Positions 1 through 5,347 of a stretch of 10,660 bases of DNA are shown here, piece by piece. A program made the translations under genes and the position numbers. Source of the stretch: Candidatus Firestoneibacteriota bacterium (GTDB lineage Bacteria > Oederibacteriota > JAAXVQ01 > JAUVAV01); contig DAOVYW010000062.1 of the NCBI GenBank assembly GCA_030635415.1, positions 1 through 10,660 on the forward strand. The letters are read 5' to 3'. Each line of letters starts with the position of its first letter. Position 1 is the first letter of the stretch. The notes below the pieces were generated by a model. The model made no database searches. It saw nothing but the letters and a program-made list of their open reading frames with translations, and had not been told where the DNA came from.

Positions 1-40
1 CATCCATAACCAAACCATAAAAATGCAGCGCTTTCATTTT

Positions 41-57
41 TGGCATCCTATTTGCAT
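41..57 (+). promoter_or_regulatory. sigma-54 (-24/-12) promoter of amt-glnK
   Basis: The string TTGGCATCCTATTTGCAT (40-57) fits the RpoN consensus TGGCAC-N5-TTGCA with one mismatch (T for C at 46). The invariant GG is at 42-43 and the invariant GC at 54-55, with exact 12-base spacing. This predicts transcription starting near 67 and an 84-base leader before the amt start codon. Sigma-54 with NtrC-type activators is the established control of amtB-glnK operons, which supports the call. I see no clear NtrC palindrome in the 40 bases available upstream, so enhancer sites would lie outside the window. The -24/-12 match is seen directly; nitrogen control is inferred. Confidence 0.8.
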
Positions 58-150
58 AATACTCTAGAACCATTCCTGGGAAAACATCACGACTATTTGG
101 TTATTAGTTAGAAGGTTCTCCCATAACATTTTTAACGAAGGGAAGGACAA

Positions 151-1479
151 ATGAAAAAAAATTCAAAATTCAAGCACTGGTTTAAAAAATGGGGCCTAAA
201 AATCTGCGCACTCCTAGTACTGGGTATTCCCTCAGTCTGCAAAGCTGCCGAGGGATTACAGTTAAGCGCGGGCGATACCACTTTTATCATGGTCTCCGCT
301 GCCTTTGTCATGCTGATGACTCCGGGCTTAGGCCTTTTCTACGGTGGTATGGTCCGTACGAAAAATGTACTCGGCACGATCATGCAGTCATTTGCTGTTT
401 TGGGTATTATCAGTATCCAATGGGCCTTATGGGGTTACTCCTTGGCCTTCGGCAGTGATATCGGGAATTTCATTGGTGGTTTCGATTATTTGGGGCTGGC
501 TAATGTAGGACAAGCTCCCGCCGAAGTTGCCCCAACTATTCCGCATTTAGCCTTCATGATCTTCCAAGCTATGTTTGCGATCATCACTCCGGCCCTGATT
601 TCCGGCGCACTGGCTGAGCGCGTAAAATTTTCAACCTTCCTGGTTTTTATAGTACTCTGGTCTACATTTGTCTACGATCCCATCGCCCATTGGATCTGGG
701 GCGGGGGTTGGCTCGCTGATCTGGGAGCCTTGGATTTTGCCGGAGGGACGGTGGTACATATCGCGTCCGGAACCTCGGCATTGGTGGTTACCCTTGTGCT
801 CGGCAAACGTCGCGGTTTTGGTACTGGTTCTCTTTTACCGCACAATTTAACTATGGTTCTCATCGGCACTGCTTTATTGTGGTTCGGATGGTTCGGTTTT
901 AATGCCGGTTCTGCCCTGGCGGCTAATGGCTTGGCGGTTTCGGCTTTCGTAGTTACCAACCTGTCGGCTGCCGCGGGGCTGTTCTCTTGGATGTTCTTGG
1001 AATGGAAGCTACGCGGCAAACCCACTGCTTTGGGTGCTGCTACCGGCGCGGTGGCTGGTCTGGTCGCCATAACCCCCGCCGCCGGTTTCGTGAGTCCCAT
1101 GGCCGCTATTATCATCGGACTCCTGGTCTCACCCATCTGTTTTGCCGCCATTCAATTGAAAGGAAAGTTAGGCTACGATGATTCCCTCGATGCCTTTGGG
1201 GTTCATGGTGTGGGCGGAACCTGGGGTGCTCTCGCTACCGGATTATTTGCCAGCACGGCGATTAATGCCGGAGGTACCAATGGTCTTTTTTACGGTAATC
1301 CCGGCCTGCTGGGAATCCAATTTATTGCGGTCATTGCCACAGCGGCTTACAGCATGCTGATGACCTTTATTATTATAAAAATATTGGATAAAACCATGGG
1401 ACTCCGGATACCGGAACACGAAGAAGTGATTGGTCTGGATCTTACCCAGCATGGTGAGTCAGGTTATCACAATATGTAA
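151..1479 (+). CDS. amt: Amt/Mep/Rh-family ammonium transporter
   Basis: This is an inner-membrane trimeric channel for ammonium or ammonia uptake, 442 residues. Residues 1-33 look like a cleavable signal peptide (basic start, hydrophobic core, cleavage near CKA-AEG), as in other bacterial Amt proteins, followed by about 11 membrane spans. By alignment to E. coli AmtB from memory, the pore residues are present: F142 (F107), W183 (W148), D195 (D160) in ALDFAGG, the twin histidines H203 (H168) and H352 (H318, in FGVHGVGG), and F250/S254 (F215/S219) in GWFGFNAGS. The C-terminal tail carries the conserved GLR...GLDLTQHGE motif that couples the subunits and contacts PII. The ATG at 151 follows AAGGGAAGGA (138-147). 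The PII gene starts 56 bases downstream, so this is the standard transporter-regulator operon, driven by the sigma-54 promoter at 41-57. Confidence 0.97.
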   Translation: MKKNSKFKHWFKKWGLKICALLVLGIPSVCKAAEGLQLSAGDTTFIMVSAAFVMLMTPGLGLFYGGMVRTKNVLGTIMQSFAVLGIISIQWALWGYSLAFGSDIGNFIGGFDYLGLANVGQAPAEVAPTIPHLAFMIFQAMFAIITPALISGALAERVKFSTFLVFIVLWSTFVYDPIAHWIWGGGWLADLGALDFAGGTVVHIASGTSALVVTLVLGKRRGFGTGSLLPHNLTMVLIGTALLWFGWFGFNAGSALAANGLAVSAFVVTNLSAAAGLFSWMFLEWKLRGKPTALGAATGAVAGLVAITPAAGFVSPMAAIIIGLLVSPICFAAIQLKGKLGYDDSLDAFGVHGVGGTWGALATGLFASTAINAGGTNGLFYGNPGLLGIQFIAVIATAAYSMLMTFIIIKILDKTMGLRIPEHEEVIGLDLTQHGESGYHNM

Positions 1480-1488
1480 TTCAACCGC

Positions 1489-1512
1489 AGCGGCGACCGT
1501 CCAGTCGCCGCT
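1489..1512. repeat. REP-like hairpin between amt and glnK
   Basis: A perfect 9-bp inverted repeat (AGCGGCGAC at 1489-1497, GTCGCCGCT at 1504-1512) encloses a 6-base loop, CGTCCA. The base continues to CTAC, which reads GTAG on the other strand. This matches the layout of the three palindromes at 5209-5340: GTAG foot, GC-rich arm of 8-9 bp, 6-base loop. It sits after the amt stop and 10 bases before the glnK ribosome-binding site. There is no T-run, so it is not a typical terminator. In enteric operons such elements stabilise upstream mRNA or adjust relative expression; that role here is inference. Confidence 0.7.
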
Positions 1513-1535
1513 ACATCAATGAAGGAGGAATACCC

Positions 1536-1877
1536 ATGAAAAAAATAGAGGCTTTTATTCAGCCGGAACAATTTGAGGCAGTTAAAAAAGAGCTTTTCGA
1601 AGCTAATGTGCATAAGATGAGCGTCTCACAGGTCAAAGGATGCGGTCAGCAAAAGGGGTATACTGAGAGTTTCCGCGGTCAAGTGGTAGAAGTCCATCTC
1701 CTGCCGAAAACCAAAATTGAGATCGCGTTGAACGAAGATTTTGTGCAACCCACAATCGATGCGATTATTCGCGGCGCGCGTACCGGCTGTATTGGGGACG
1801 GAAAAATCTTCGTACTGGATTTACCGCAATGCATCCGGGTTCGCACCGGCGAAAGCGGCACGGACGCTATTGGTTGA
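1536..1877 (+). CDS. glnK: PII nitrogen-regulatory protein (GlnK/GlnB), no Tyr51
   Basis: A PII signalling protein of 113 residues, the usual length. It is a trimeric sensor of ATP/ADP and 2-oxoglutarate that, when encoded next to Amt, normally plugs the channel. The fold signature is complete: the T-loop spans about 35-58 (GCGQQKGYTESFRG...), the B-loop TGCIGDGK is at 83-90, and the C-loop has R101 and R103. Q39 and K58 (2-oxoglutarate site) and R47 (inserts into the AmtB pore in E. coli) are present. Position 51, the uridylylated tyrosine in proteobacterial PII, is valine, and position 46 is phenylalanine. Position 49, the phosphoserine of cyanobacterial PII, is glutamine. The protein therefore probably works by ligand binding alone. 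The ATG at 1536 has a strong AAGGAGG (1522-1528). I chose glnK over glnB because of the amt linkage. Confidence 0.95.
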   Translation: MKKIEAFIQPEQFEAVKKELFEANVHKMSVSQVKGCGQQKGYTESFRGQVVEVHLLPKTKIEIALNEDFVQPTIDAIIRGARTGCIGDGKIFVLDLPQCIRVRTGESGTDAIG

Positions 1878-2076
1878 CCCTCCTTAACGTGTGCCCAAAC
1901 CAGAGACCAGCCCGTCCCCGCCGCCACAGGAGGGTGAGGGGGTTAGTAATTGACACTTTTTGATAGGGCTGATATGCTTACCTTGAAAAGCAAAGTCATA
2001 TCAGTCATGGTTTGCAATGCCGCAGCGTTGTGCCAGCCACTTTCTGCCTTTTCCGCCAAGTTGTTTCCGCTTCTCA
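1878..2076. other. Spacer between convergent genes with two inverted repeats
   Basis: This gap separates glnK from the convergent small exported gene. It holds two inverted repeats. ACCCTCCT (1877-1884) pairs with AGGAGGGT (1928-1935) across a 43-base loop. CTGATATG (1969-1976) pairs with CATATCAG (1997-2004), with a short inner GCTT/AAGC stem. Neither is followed by a clear T-run on the strand where it would be needed, so neither is a confident intrinsic terminator, though either could end transcription weakly for one of the converging genes. No ORF here looks real. Confidence 0.5.
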
Positions 2077-2559
2077 TTAAAATTCCATACCAAAAGACTC
2101 AGCTTGAGTATTAAAATATTTGAAATGTTTTAAAATTTCTTCTGCTTTAACCGGCGGTTTTTTAATATTACTCCAAATCACATCTCCTTTTTTATCATAA
2201 AAAATTGCTTTACGCGGTGGATTGTCAGGCCGGCTAGAAACCTCTTTAAGATACTTTATTATTCTTCCGTCTTCGTCAAAAAAATAGCTAAATCGAATTC
2301 CCCAGGTTTCATGTCCAACATCTATTTGACAAGCAATCAGTTTATCATTTTTGTAATAAAATTTAAAATCCGGTGGAGAACCCTCGCTAACGAGATTATC
2401 AAATCGCATGACAACCACAGGAAATTCATCTTTTTCAATATCGCGAAGGATCTGCTTAACTTTTAAATTGATCCGCTCCATATCATCTGATGCAAAACTA
2501 CTTTGCCCAGATGCCATTAAAATTAAAAATGCGATAATCACCATACCATAAGCCTTCAT
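2077..2559 (-). CDS. Small exported protein of unknown function
   Basis: I do not recognise this 160-residue protein. Residues 1-23 form a clear Sec signal peptide (hydrophobic core MVIIAFLILMASG, cleavage expected after SSFA), leaving about 137 residues outside the cytoplasm. There is no lipobox cysteine. The mature part is charged and has repeated aromatic/charged beta-strand-like segments (FKFYYKNDKL, FSYFFDEDGRI, AIFYDKKGDVIW). These resemble strands of a small beta-sheet domain with [YF]-x-[DN]-x-[GD] turns, but I cannot name a family. It contains a single cysteine (in LIACQID). The ATG at 2559 is preceded by a good AGGGAGGA site. Its AT-rich codons contrast with the CCG/GCC-rich neighbours on its right. 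A short palindrome (ACCTCT 2604-2609, AGAGGT 2619-2624) lies in its leader and could be an operator or RNA hairpin. No partner gene is adjacent on the same strand. Confidence 0.8.
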   Translation of the reverse strand: MKAYGMVIIAFLILMASGQSSFASDDMERINLKVKQILRDIEKDEFPVVVMRFDNLVSEGSPPDFKFYYKNDKLIACQIDVGHETWGIRFSYFFDEDGRIIKYLKEVSSRPDNPPRKAIFYDKKGDVIWSNIKKPPVKAEEILKHFKYFNTQAESFGMEF

Positions 2560-3161
2560 TTTATTCCTCCCTGGTGTAAGATGTCAGCTCCACACTTGCC
2601 CTTACCTCTGAATTTAAGAGAGGTGTATCTTCTGGCGTTATTTTGTTTCAAGGTCCATCCTTTCCACCAGCAACTAACATCTTATTGTATTTCATAAAAT
2701 AGGCAGTGATCAGGAAGTTGCTTACCATCTTTCTCGCGAGGCTCGCACAGGTATCAGCGAATACAAACTACTATCATTTTATCATAAGTCAACAACAAAA
2801 TCCAACAAGCTCCGGACTTAGGCACAAAAGCGGGATTTACGTATTCTTCCCCCTTTTAAGAGGCTGTGTCATAACTCTGTTTTTGAGCAACTTTACGAAA
2901 TTTGTCATTTCGAGGCGAAGCCGAGAAATCTCCAAACGTCCTTTTAAATTAAGCGTTTTCGGGGAGATTCCTCACTTCGTTCGGAATGACAAAGTAACAC
3001 AAATGCCTCTAAACTTCAGTTACAACTCAGTCTCTAAAAAGGGGGATCAATTAGTATATCCCATATTAGCAGGGCAAATTAAGGCTGGATATACTCCCCT
3101 TTTTGCGGTATTTTAGTAATATAGAACATGATCCATTCTTGGGAAAGGACGACGTTCCGGC
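2560..3161. other. 602-bp divergent intergenic region
   Basis: This region lies between the divergent starts of the small exported gene (minus) and the metallopeptidase gene (plus). The left third has no evident gene. The TACAAT on the minus strand (2685-2690) could be a -10 box for the exported gene, but I see no good -35. The centre and right hold a large foldback repeat (2832-3062) and a second hairpin arm pair, AGTATATCC (3053-3061) with GGATATACT (3087-3095). The open frame across 2706-3116 reads through the repeat and is not a gene. Promoters for both flanking genes must lie in this region, but none is convincing by eye. Confidence 0.6.
2832..3062. repeat. ~231-bp foldback (MITE-like) element
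   Basis: The two halves, each about 100 bases, are imperfect inverted copies. The outer tips GGGATTTAC (2832-2840) and GTATATCCC (3054-3062) pair with one mismatch. Further in, CCCCCTTTTAAGAG (2849-2862) faces CTCTAAAAAGGGGG (3032-3045). Still further in, TTTGTCATTTCGA (2901-2913) faces TCGGAATGACAAA (2981-2993), and GAAATCTCC (2925-2933) faces GGGGAGATTC (2961-2970). The centre has a small AAACG/CGTTT stem (2934-2938, 2954-2958). The inner part belongs to the widespread 'GTCATTtCGA...GAAATCTC' class of dispersed bacterial palindromes, the source of spurious proteins containing HFVRNDK. It carries no transposase and would need one supplied in trans. I found no clean target-site duplication. 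Confidence 0.8.
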
Positions 3162-4196
3162 ATGAGTAAAGTTCAAGACTTTAATCCTCCCTGGGCGGAC
3201 TGGCCGGAAGAACAGCTGCTTAATCTCAAAATGTGCGACCTTAAGCTACGGCTGGAGGGCACTTATGTGGAAAACTGTATCCGCCGGGTATATGGTGAAC
3301 TCGAGAGCCACGGAATCGCTTTTAAACCCCTTTGTTATCTGGGGGACGAATGGTTCTCACCCGATAATATCGCGGCCATAGCCATCCCCTTCTACCTGAT
3401 GCATCCCCGCTTAAAGCAGTTAGAGCAAAAACTAATGCTGGAAGTGGAAGGCGGTTCGGAATCCGAATGCCTTAAGCTTCTCCGCCATGAAACCGGCCAT
3501 GCCTTCTGCCACGCGTTTCAACTCTCCCGCCGTCCGCAATGGAAAACAATTTTCGGTTCTTCTTCCCGGGAATTCAATGACTTCTACCACTACCAGCCTT
3601 ATAGTAAACGCTTTGTCCGGCATCTGGAAAACTGTTATGCCCAGAGCCACCCGGAAGAAGACTTTGCCGAAACTTTCGCGGTCTGGCTGTCTCCGGAGGA
3701 GGATTGGAAAACCCTCTACCAGGGGTGGCCGGCCCTGAGTAAATTATTTTACGTCGATAAACTTGTGCGTAATTTGAAAGGCCGGATCCCCGGCACCCCT
3801 CCCCCGGCGAAACTGCCGTTTGATATACGGTGCCTGCGCCGGCGCCTCAAAACCCATTACGAGCAACGCCGCAAATTCTATTCCGAGGATGATCCCGGCT
3901 TTTTCGACAGCGACCTTTATCATATTTTTGCCGGCCGGGATCAGGCAGAGCATGGACAGCCGGCCTCCCGATTTTTACGCCGGGAGCGCGGACCGCTGCT
4001 GGAAGTAATTTCCTTCTGGACCCGGGAACGAAAATTCACGGTCAATCGTCTCCTGCGAAAGCTCATGACCCGTTGCGACGAGTTGAAGCTTTACCTCCCC
4101 CACGATGAAACCAGGGCGCACCTGGAAATCACCGCCTACCTTGCGGCTCTGGTCTCGAATTACCTTTTTACCGGAAAGTTTAAGGGGCACGCGTGA
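3162..4196 (+). CDS. Putative zinc-binding metallopeptidase (HExxH)
   Basis: A 344-residue protein with no signal peptide or membrane span, so probably cytoplasmic. It carries the zinc motif HETGH at 109-113 (two histidine ligands, catalytic Glu110). Downstream, SHPEEDFAETFAVW (about 162-175) likely supplies the third acidic ligand, most plausibly E170. The flanking pattern (DEWFSPD, AIPFYLMHPRL, LEVEGG, LLRHETGHAF, YAQSHPEEDFAETFAVW, GWPALSKLFYVD) matches my memory of the 'putative zinc-binding metallopeptidase' family (PF15887-like); no activity or substrate is known to me. Residues after about 210 are a basic, arginine-rich C-terminal region without a motif I know. The ATG at 3162 follows AAAGGA (3144-3149) at a somewhat long spacing of 12. 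Its stop overlaps the next start in GTGA, so it is translationally coupled to the ATP-grasp enzyme. CCGG is strikingly frequent in it. Confidence 0.85.
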   Translation: MSKVQDFNPPWADWPEEQLLNLKMCDLKLRLEGTYVENCIRRVYGELESHGIAFKPLCYLGDEWFSPDNIAAIAIPFYLMHPRLKQLEQKLMLEVEGGSESECLKLLRHETGHAFCHAFQLSRRPQWKTIFGSSSREFNDFYHYQPYSKRFVRHLENCYAQSHPEEDFAETFAVWLSPEEDWKTLYQGWPALSKLFYVDKLVRNLKGRIPGTPPPAKLPFDIRCLRRRLKTHYEQRRKFYSEDDPGFFDSDLYHIFAGRDQAEHGQPASRFLRRERGPLLEVISFWTRERKFTVNRLLRKLMTRCDELKLYLPHDETRAHLEITAYLAALVSNYLFTGKFKGHA

Positions 4197-5212
4197 AAGC
4201 TCATCTCAAGGTACTGCTCATTTTTGATATGCCGGTGCGTCCGGCCGGAGCGGATTATGCCAATCATTTTCGGCCCGAGGATTGGCAAAATATCCAGGAT
4301 ATCATCGCGGCCTTAAAAAAAATCGGGCAGGAAGTCCGTCTGCTTGGCATATATGACCGTATTCGGCCTTTAATCACGGAAATCCGGCGGCACCCTCCGG
4401 ATATCGTGTTCAATCTGCTGGAATCTTTTGCTAATGAACGAAAGCATGAAAGTAGCATTGTGGGCCTACTGGATCTGCTGAAAGTTCCCTATACCGGTTC
4501 CCCTCCCCTAAGTCTTACTATCTGCCGTAATAAATTATTTACTAAACGTATTCTCTCCCCTCATCGCATCAAGGTACCCCGTTCGGTGGTTTTTCCCCTG
4601 GGGCAAAGAAGAAGAAGCCTCCGGCAGCTTAAATTTCCGGTTTTTGTGAAGCCTTTGGGGCAGGAAGGCTCGGATGGAATAGCCCAGAGCTCTTTTGCCG
4701 AGAACGCACCGGCCTGCCTGGAACGTGTTCTTTTTCTGCATGAACATCATCATACCGATGCCCTGGTGGAAGAATATATTGAAGGCCGGGAATTATATGC
4801 CAGTGTGATGGGAAATCATCGTCTGCGCGTCCTCCCTCTGCGGGAAATCGTTTTCACCGAATTCCCGGAGGAAAAGCCCAAGTTCGCCACGTTCAAAGCC
4901 AAATGGGACGAAGATTTCCGCAGTCGCTGGGGTATAAAAAACACTTTTGCCGCCCCTCTGCCTGAAGGTCTGGAGCGTAAAATCATCCACCTCAGCCGCA
5001 CGGCTTTCCGCGCCTTGCAATTAAAAGGCTATGGCCGCCTGGATCTTCGCCTTACTCCGGAAAATGAGATATATGTAATAGAGATGAATCCCAATCCGGC
5101 GCTGAATAAAGATGACGAACTGGCGCAATCCGCCCTCAAAGCCAAAATTCCGTACCATGATTTAATCCGGCGTATTCTTCAACTGGGGTGGGAGGTTACT
5201 TCAGGGAGGTAG
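4193..5212 (+). CDS. ATP-grasp ligase, D-Ala-D-Ala ligase-like
   Basis: A 339-residue ATP-grasp enzyme of the D-alanine-D-alanine ligase superfamily, expected to join a carboxylate to an amine using ATP. Ddl-like landmarks run in order: DIVFNLLES near 70-78; PYTGS at 99-103; FVKP with ATP-binding K153; a glycine-rich loop GQEGSDG at 156-162; LVEEYIEGREL at 191-201; GYGRLDLRL at 279-287 with Mg ligand D284; and IEMNPNPAL at 296-304 with E297 and N299. True Ddl proteins usually end this last motif as E-[VI]-N-[TS]-x-P-G, so EMNPNP suggests another substrate and I assign no ddl symbol. The GTG start at 4193 overlaps the peptidase stop (GTGA) and is preceded by AAGGGG. The TAG stop (5210-5212) falls in the foot of a REP-like palindrome. 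It probably acts on the same peptide or amino-acid substrate as the upstream peptidase; this is inference. Confidence 0.9.
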   Translation: MKAHLKVLLIFDMPVRPAGADYANHFRPEDWQNIQDIIAALKKIGQEVRLLGIYDRIRPLITEIRRHPPDIVFNLLESFANERKHESSIVGLLDLLKVPYTGSPPLSLTICRNKLFTKRILSPHRIKVPRSVVFPLGQRRRSLRQLKFPVFVKPLGQEGSDGIAQSSFAENAPACLERVLFLHEHHHTDALVEEYIEGRELYASVMGNHRLRVLPLREIVFTEFPEEKPKFATFKAKWDEDFRSRWGIKNTFAAPLPEGLERKIIHLSRTAFRALQLKGYGRLDLRLTPENEIYVIEMNPNPALNKDDELAQSALKAKIPYHDLIRRILQLGWEVTSGR

Positions 5213-5234
5213 GACCGGCTTCCATACCGGCTAT
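5209..5234 (+). repeat. REP-like palindrome, degenerate copy
   Basis: GTAGGACCGGC, then loop TTCCAT, then ACCGGCTAT. It has the GTAG foot, and the loop hexamer is the reverse complement of that in the next copy (5255-5280), so the two are in opposite orientation. Only the inner CCGG/CCGG core still pairs well. The TAG of the foot (5210-5212) is the stop codon of the ATP-grasp gene, so the element touches the end of the coding sequence. Confidence 0.6.
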
Positions 5235-5254
5235 GGATTTATCGTTACATAAAA

Positions 5255-5280
5255 GGGCGGACATGGAAGTCCGCCCCTAC
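5255..5280 (-). repeat. REP-like palindrome, intact copy
   Basis: A perfect 8-bp stem, GGGCGGAC (5255-5262) with GTCCGCCC (5269-5276), and loop ATGGAA. It ends in CCTAC, so read on the minus strand it starts with GTAG. It is the best preserved of the four copies in this window and lies inverted relative to both neighbours (5209 and 5311), as in enterobacterial BIME clusters. Confidence 0.8.
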
Positions 5281-5310
5281 AAAAACCCAACATACCTAAT
5301 TTTCCAAACT

Positions 5311-5340
5311 GTAGGGGCTCGGCTTTTATGCCGGCCCTAT
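5311..5340 (+). repeat. REP-like palindrome, third copy in cluster
   Basis: GTAGGGGCTCGGC, then loop TTTTAT, then GCCGGCCCTAT. It has the GTAG foot at 5311-5314, a 6-base loop and GC-rich arms with one mismatch or bulge. It lies 7 bases before the pnp stop codon on the opposite strand, so transcripts of both converging genes would carry hairpins from this cluster near their 3' ends. The cluster has no U-tract, so I do not call it an intrinsic terminator. 3'-end protection of mRNA is a plausible role. Confidence 0.75.
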
Positions 5341-5347
5341 AATTCAA

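Noticed and set aside
672..1151. 159-codon minus-strand open frame antisense to amt
   Set aside because: Low-complexity Ala/Pro/Lys-rich shadow of the clearly real Amt frame.
1941..1970. Possible insertion-sequence end (TTAGTAATTGACACTTTTT)
   Set aside because: It loosely recalls IS21/IS481-type termini, but there is no matching inverted end or transposase in the window.
2571..2684. CTGGTG/CACCAG and TAAGATGT/ACATCTTA inverted matches as one large stem
   Set aside because: The right-hand pieces are in the wrong order to form a single hairpin.
2706..3116. 136-codon plus-strand open frame
   Set aside because: It runs straight through the foldback repeat; its HFVRNDK stretch is the known translation artefact of this repeat class, and it has no ribosome-binding site.
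4193..5212. Naming the ATP-grasp gene ddl
   Set aside because: The terminal Mg-binding motif (EMNPNP) and the peptidase neighbour do not fit a standard peptidoglycan Ddl.
5209..5340. CRISPR array or intrinsic terminator cluster
   Set aside because: The copies alternate in orientation, differ in arms and have irregular gaps, so it is not CRISPR; there are no U-tracts after the stems, so no intrinsic terminator call.
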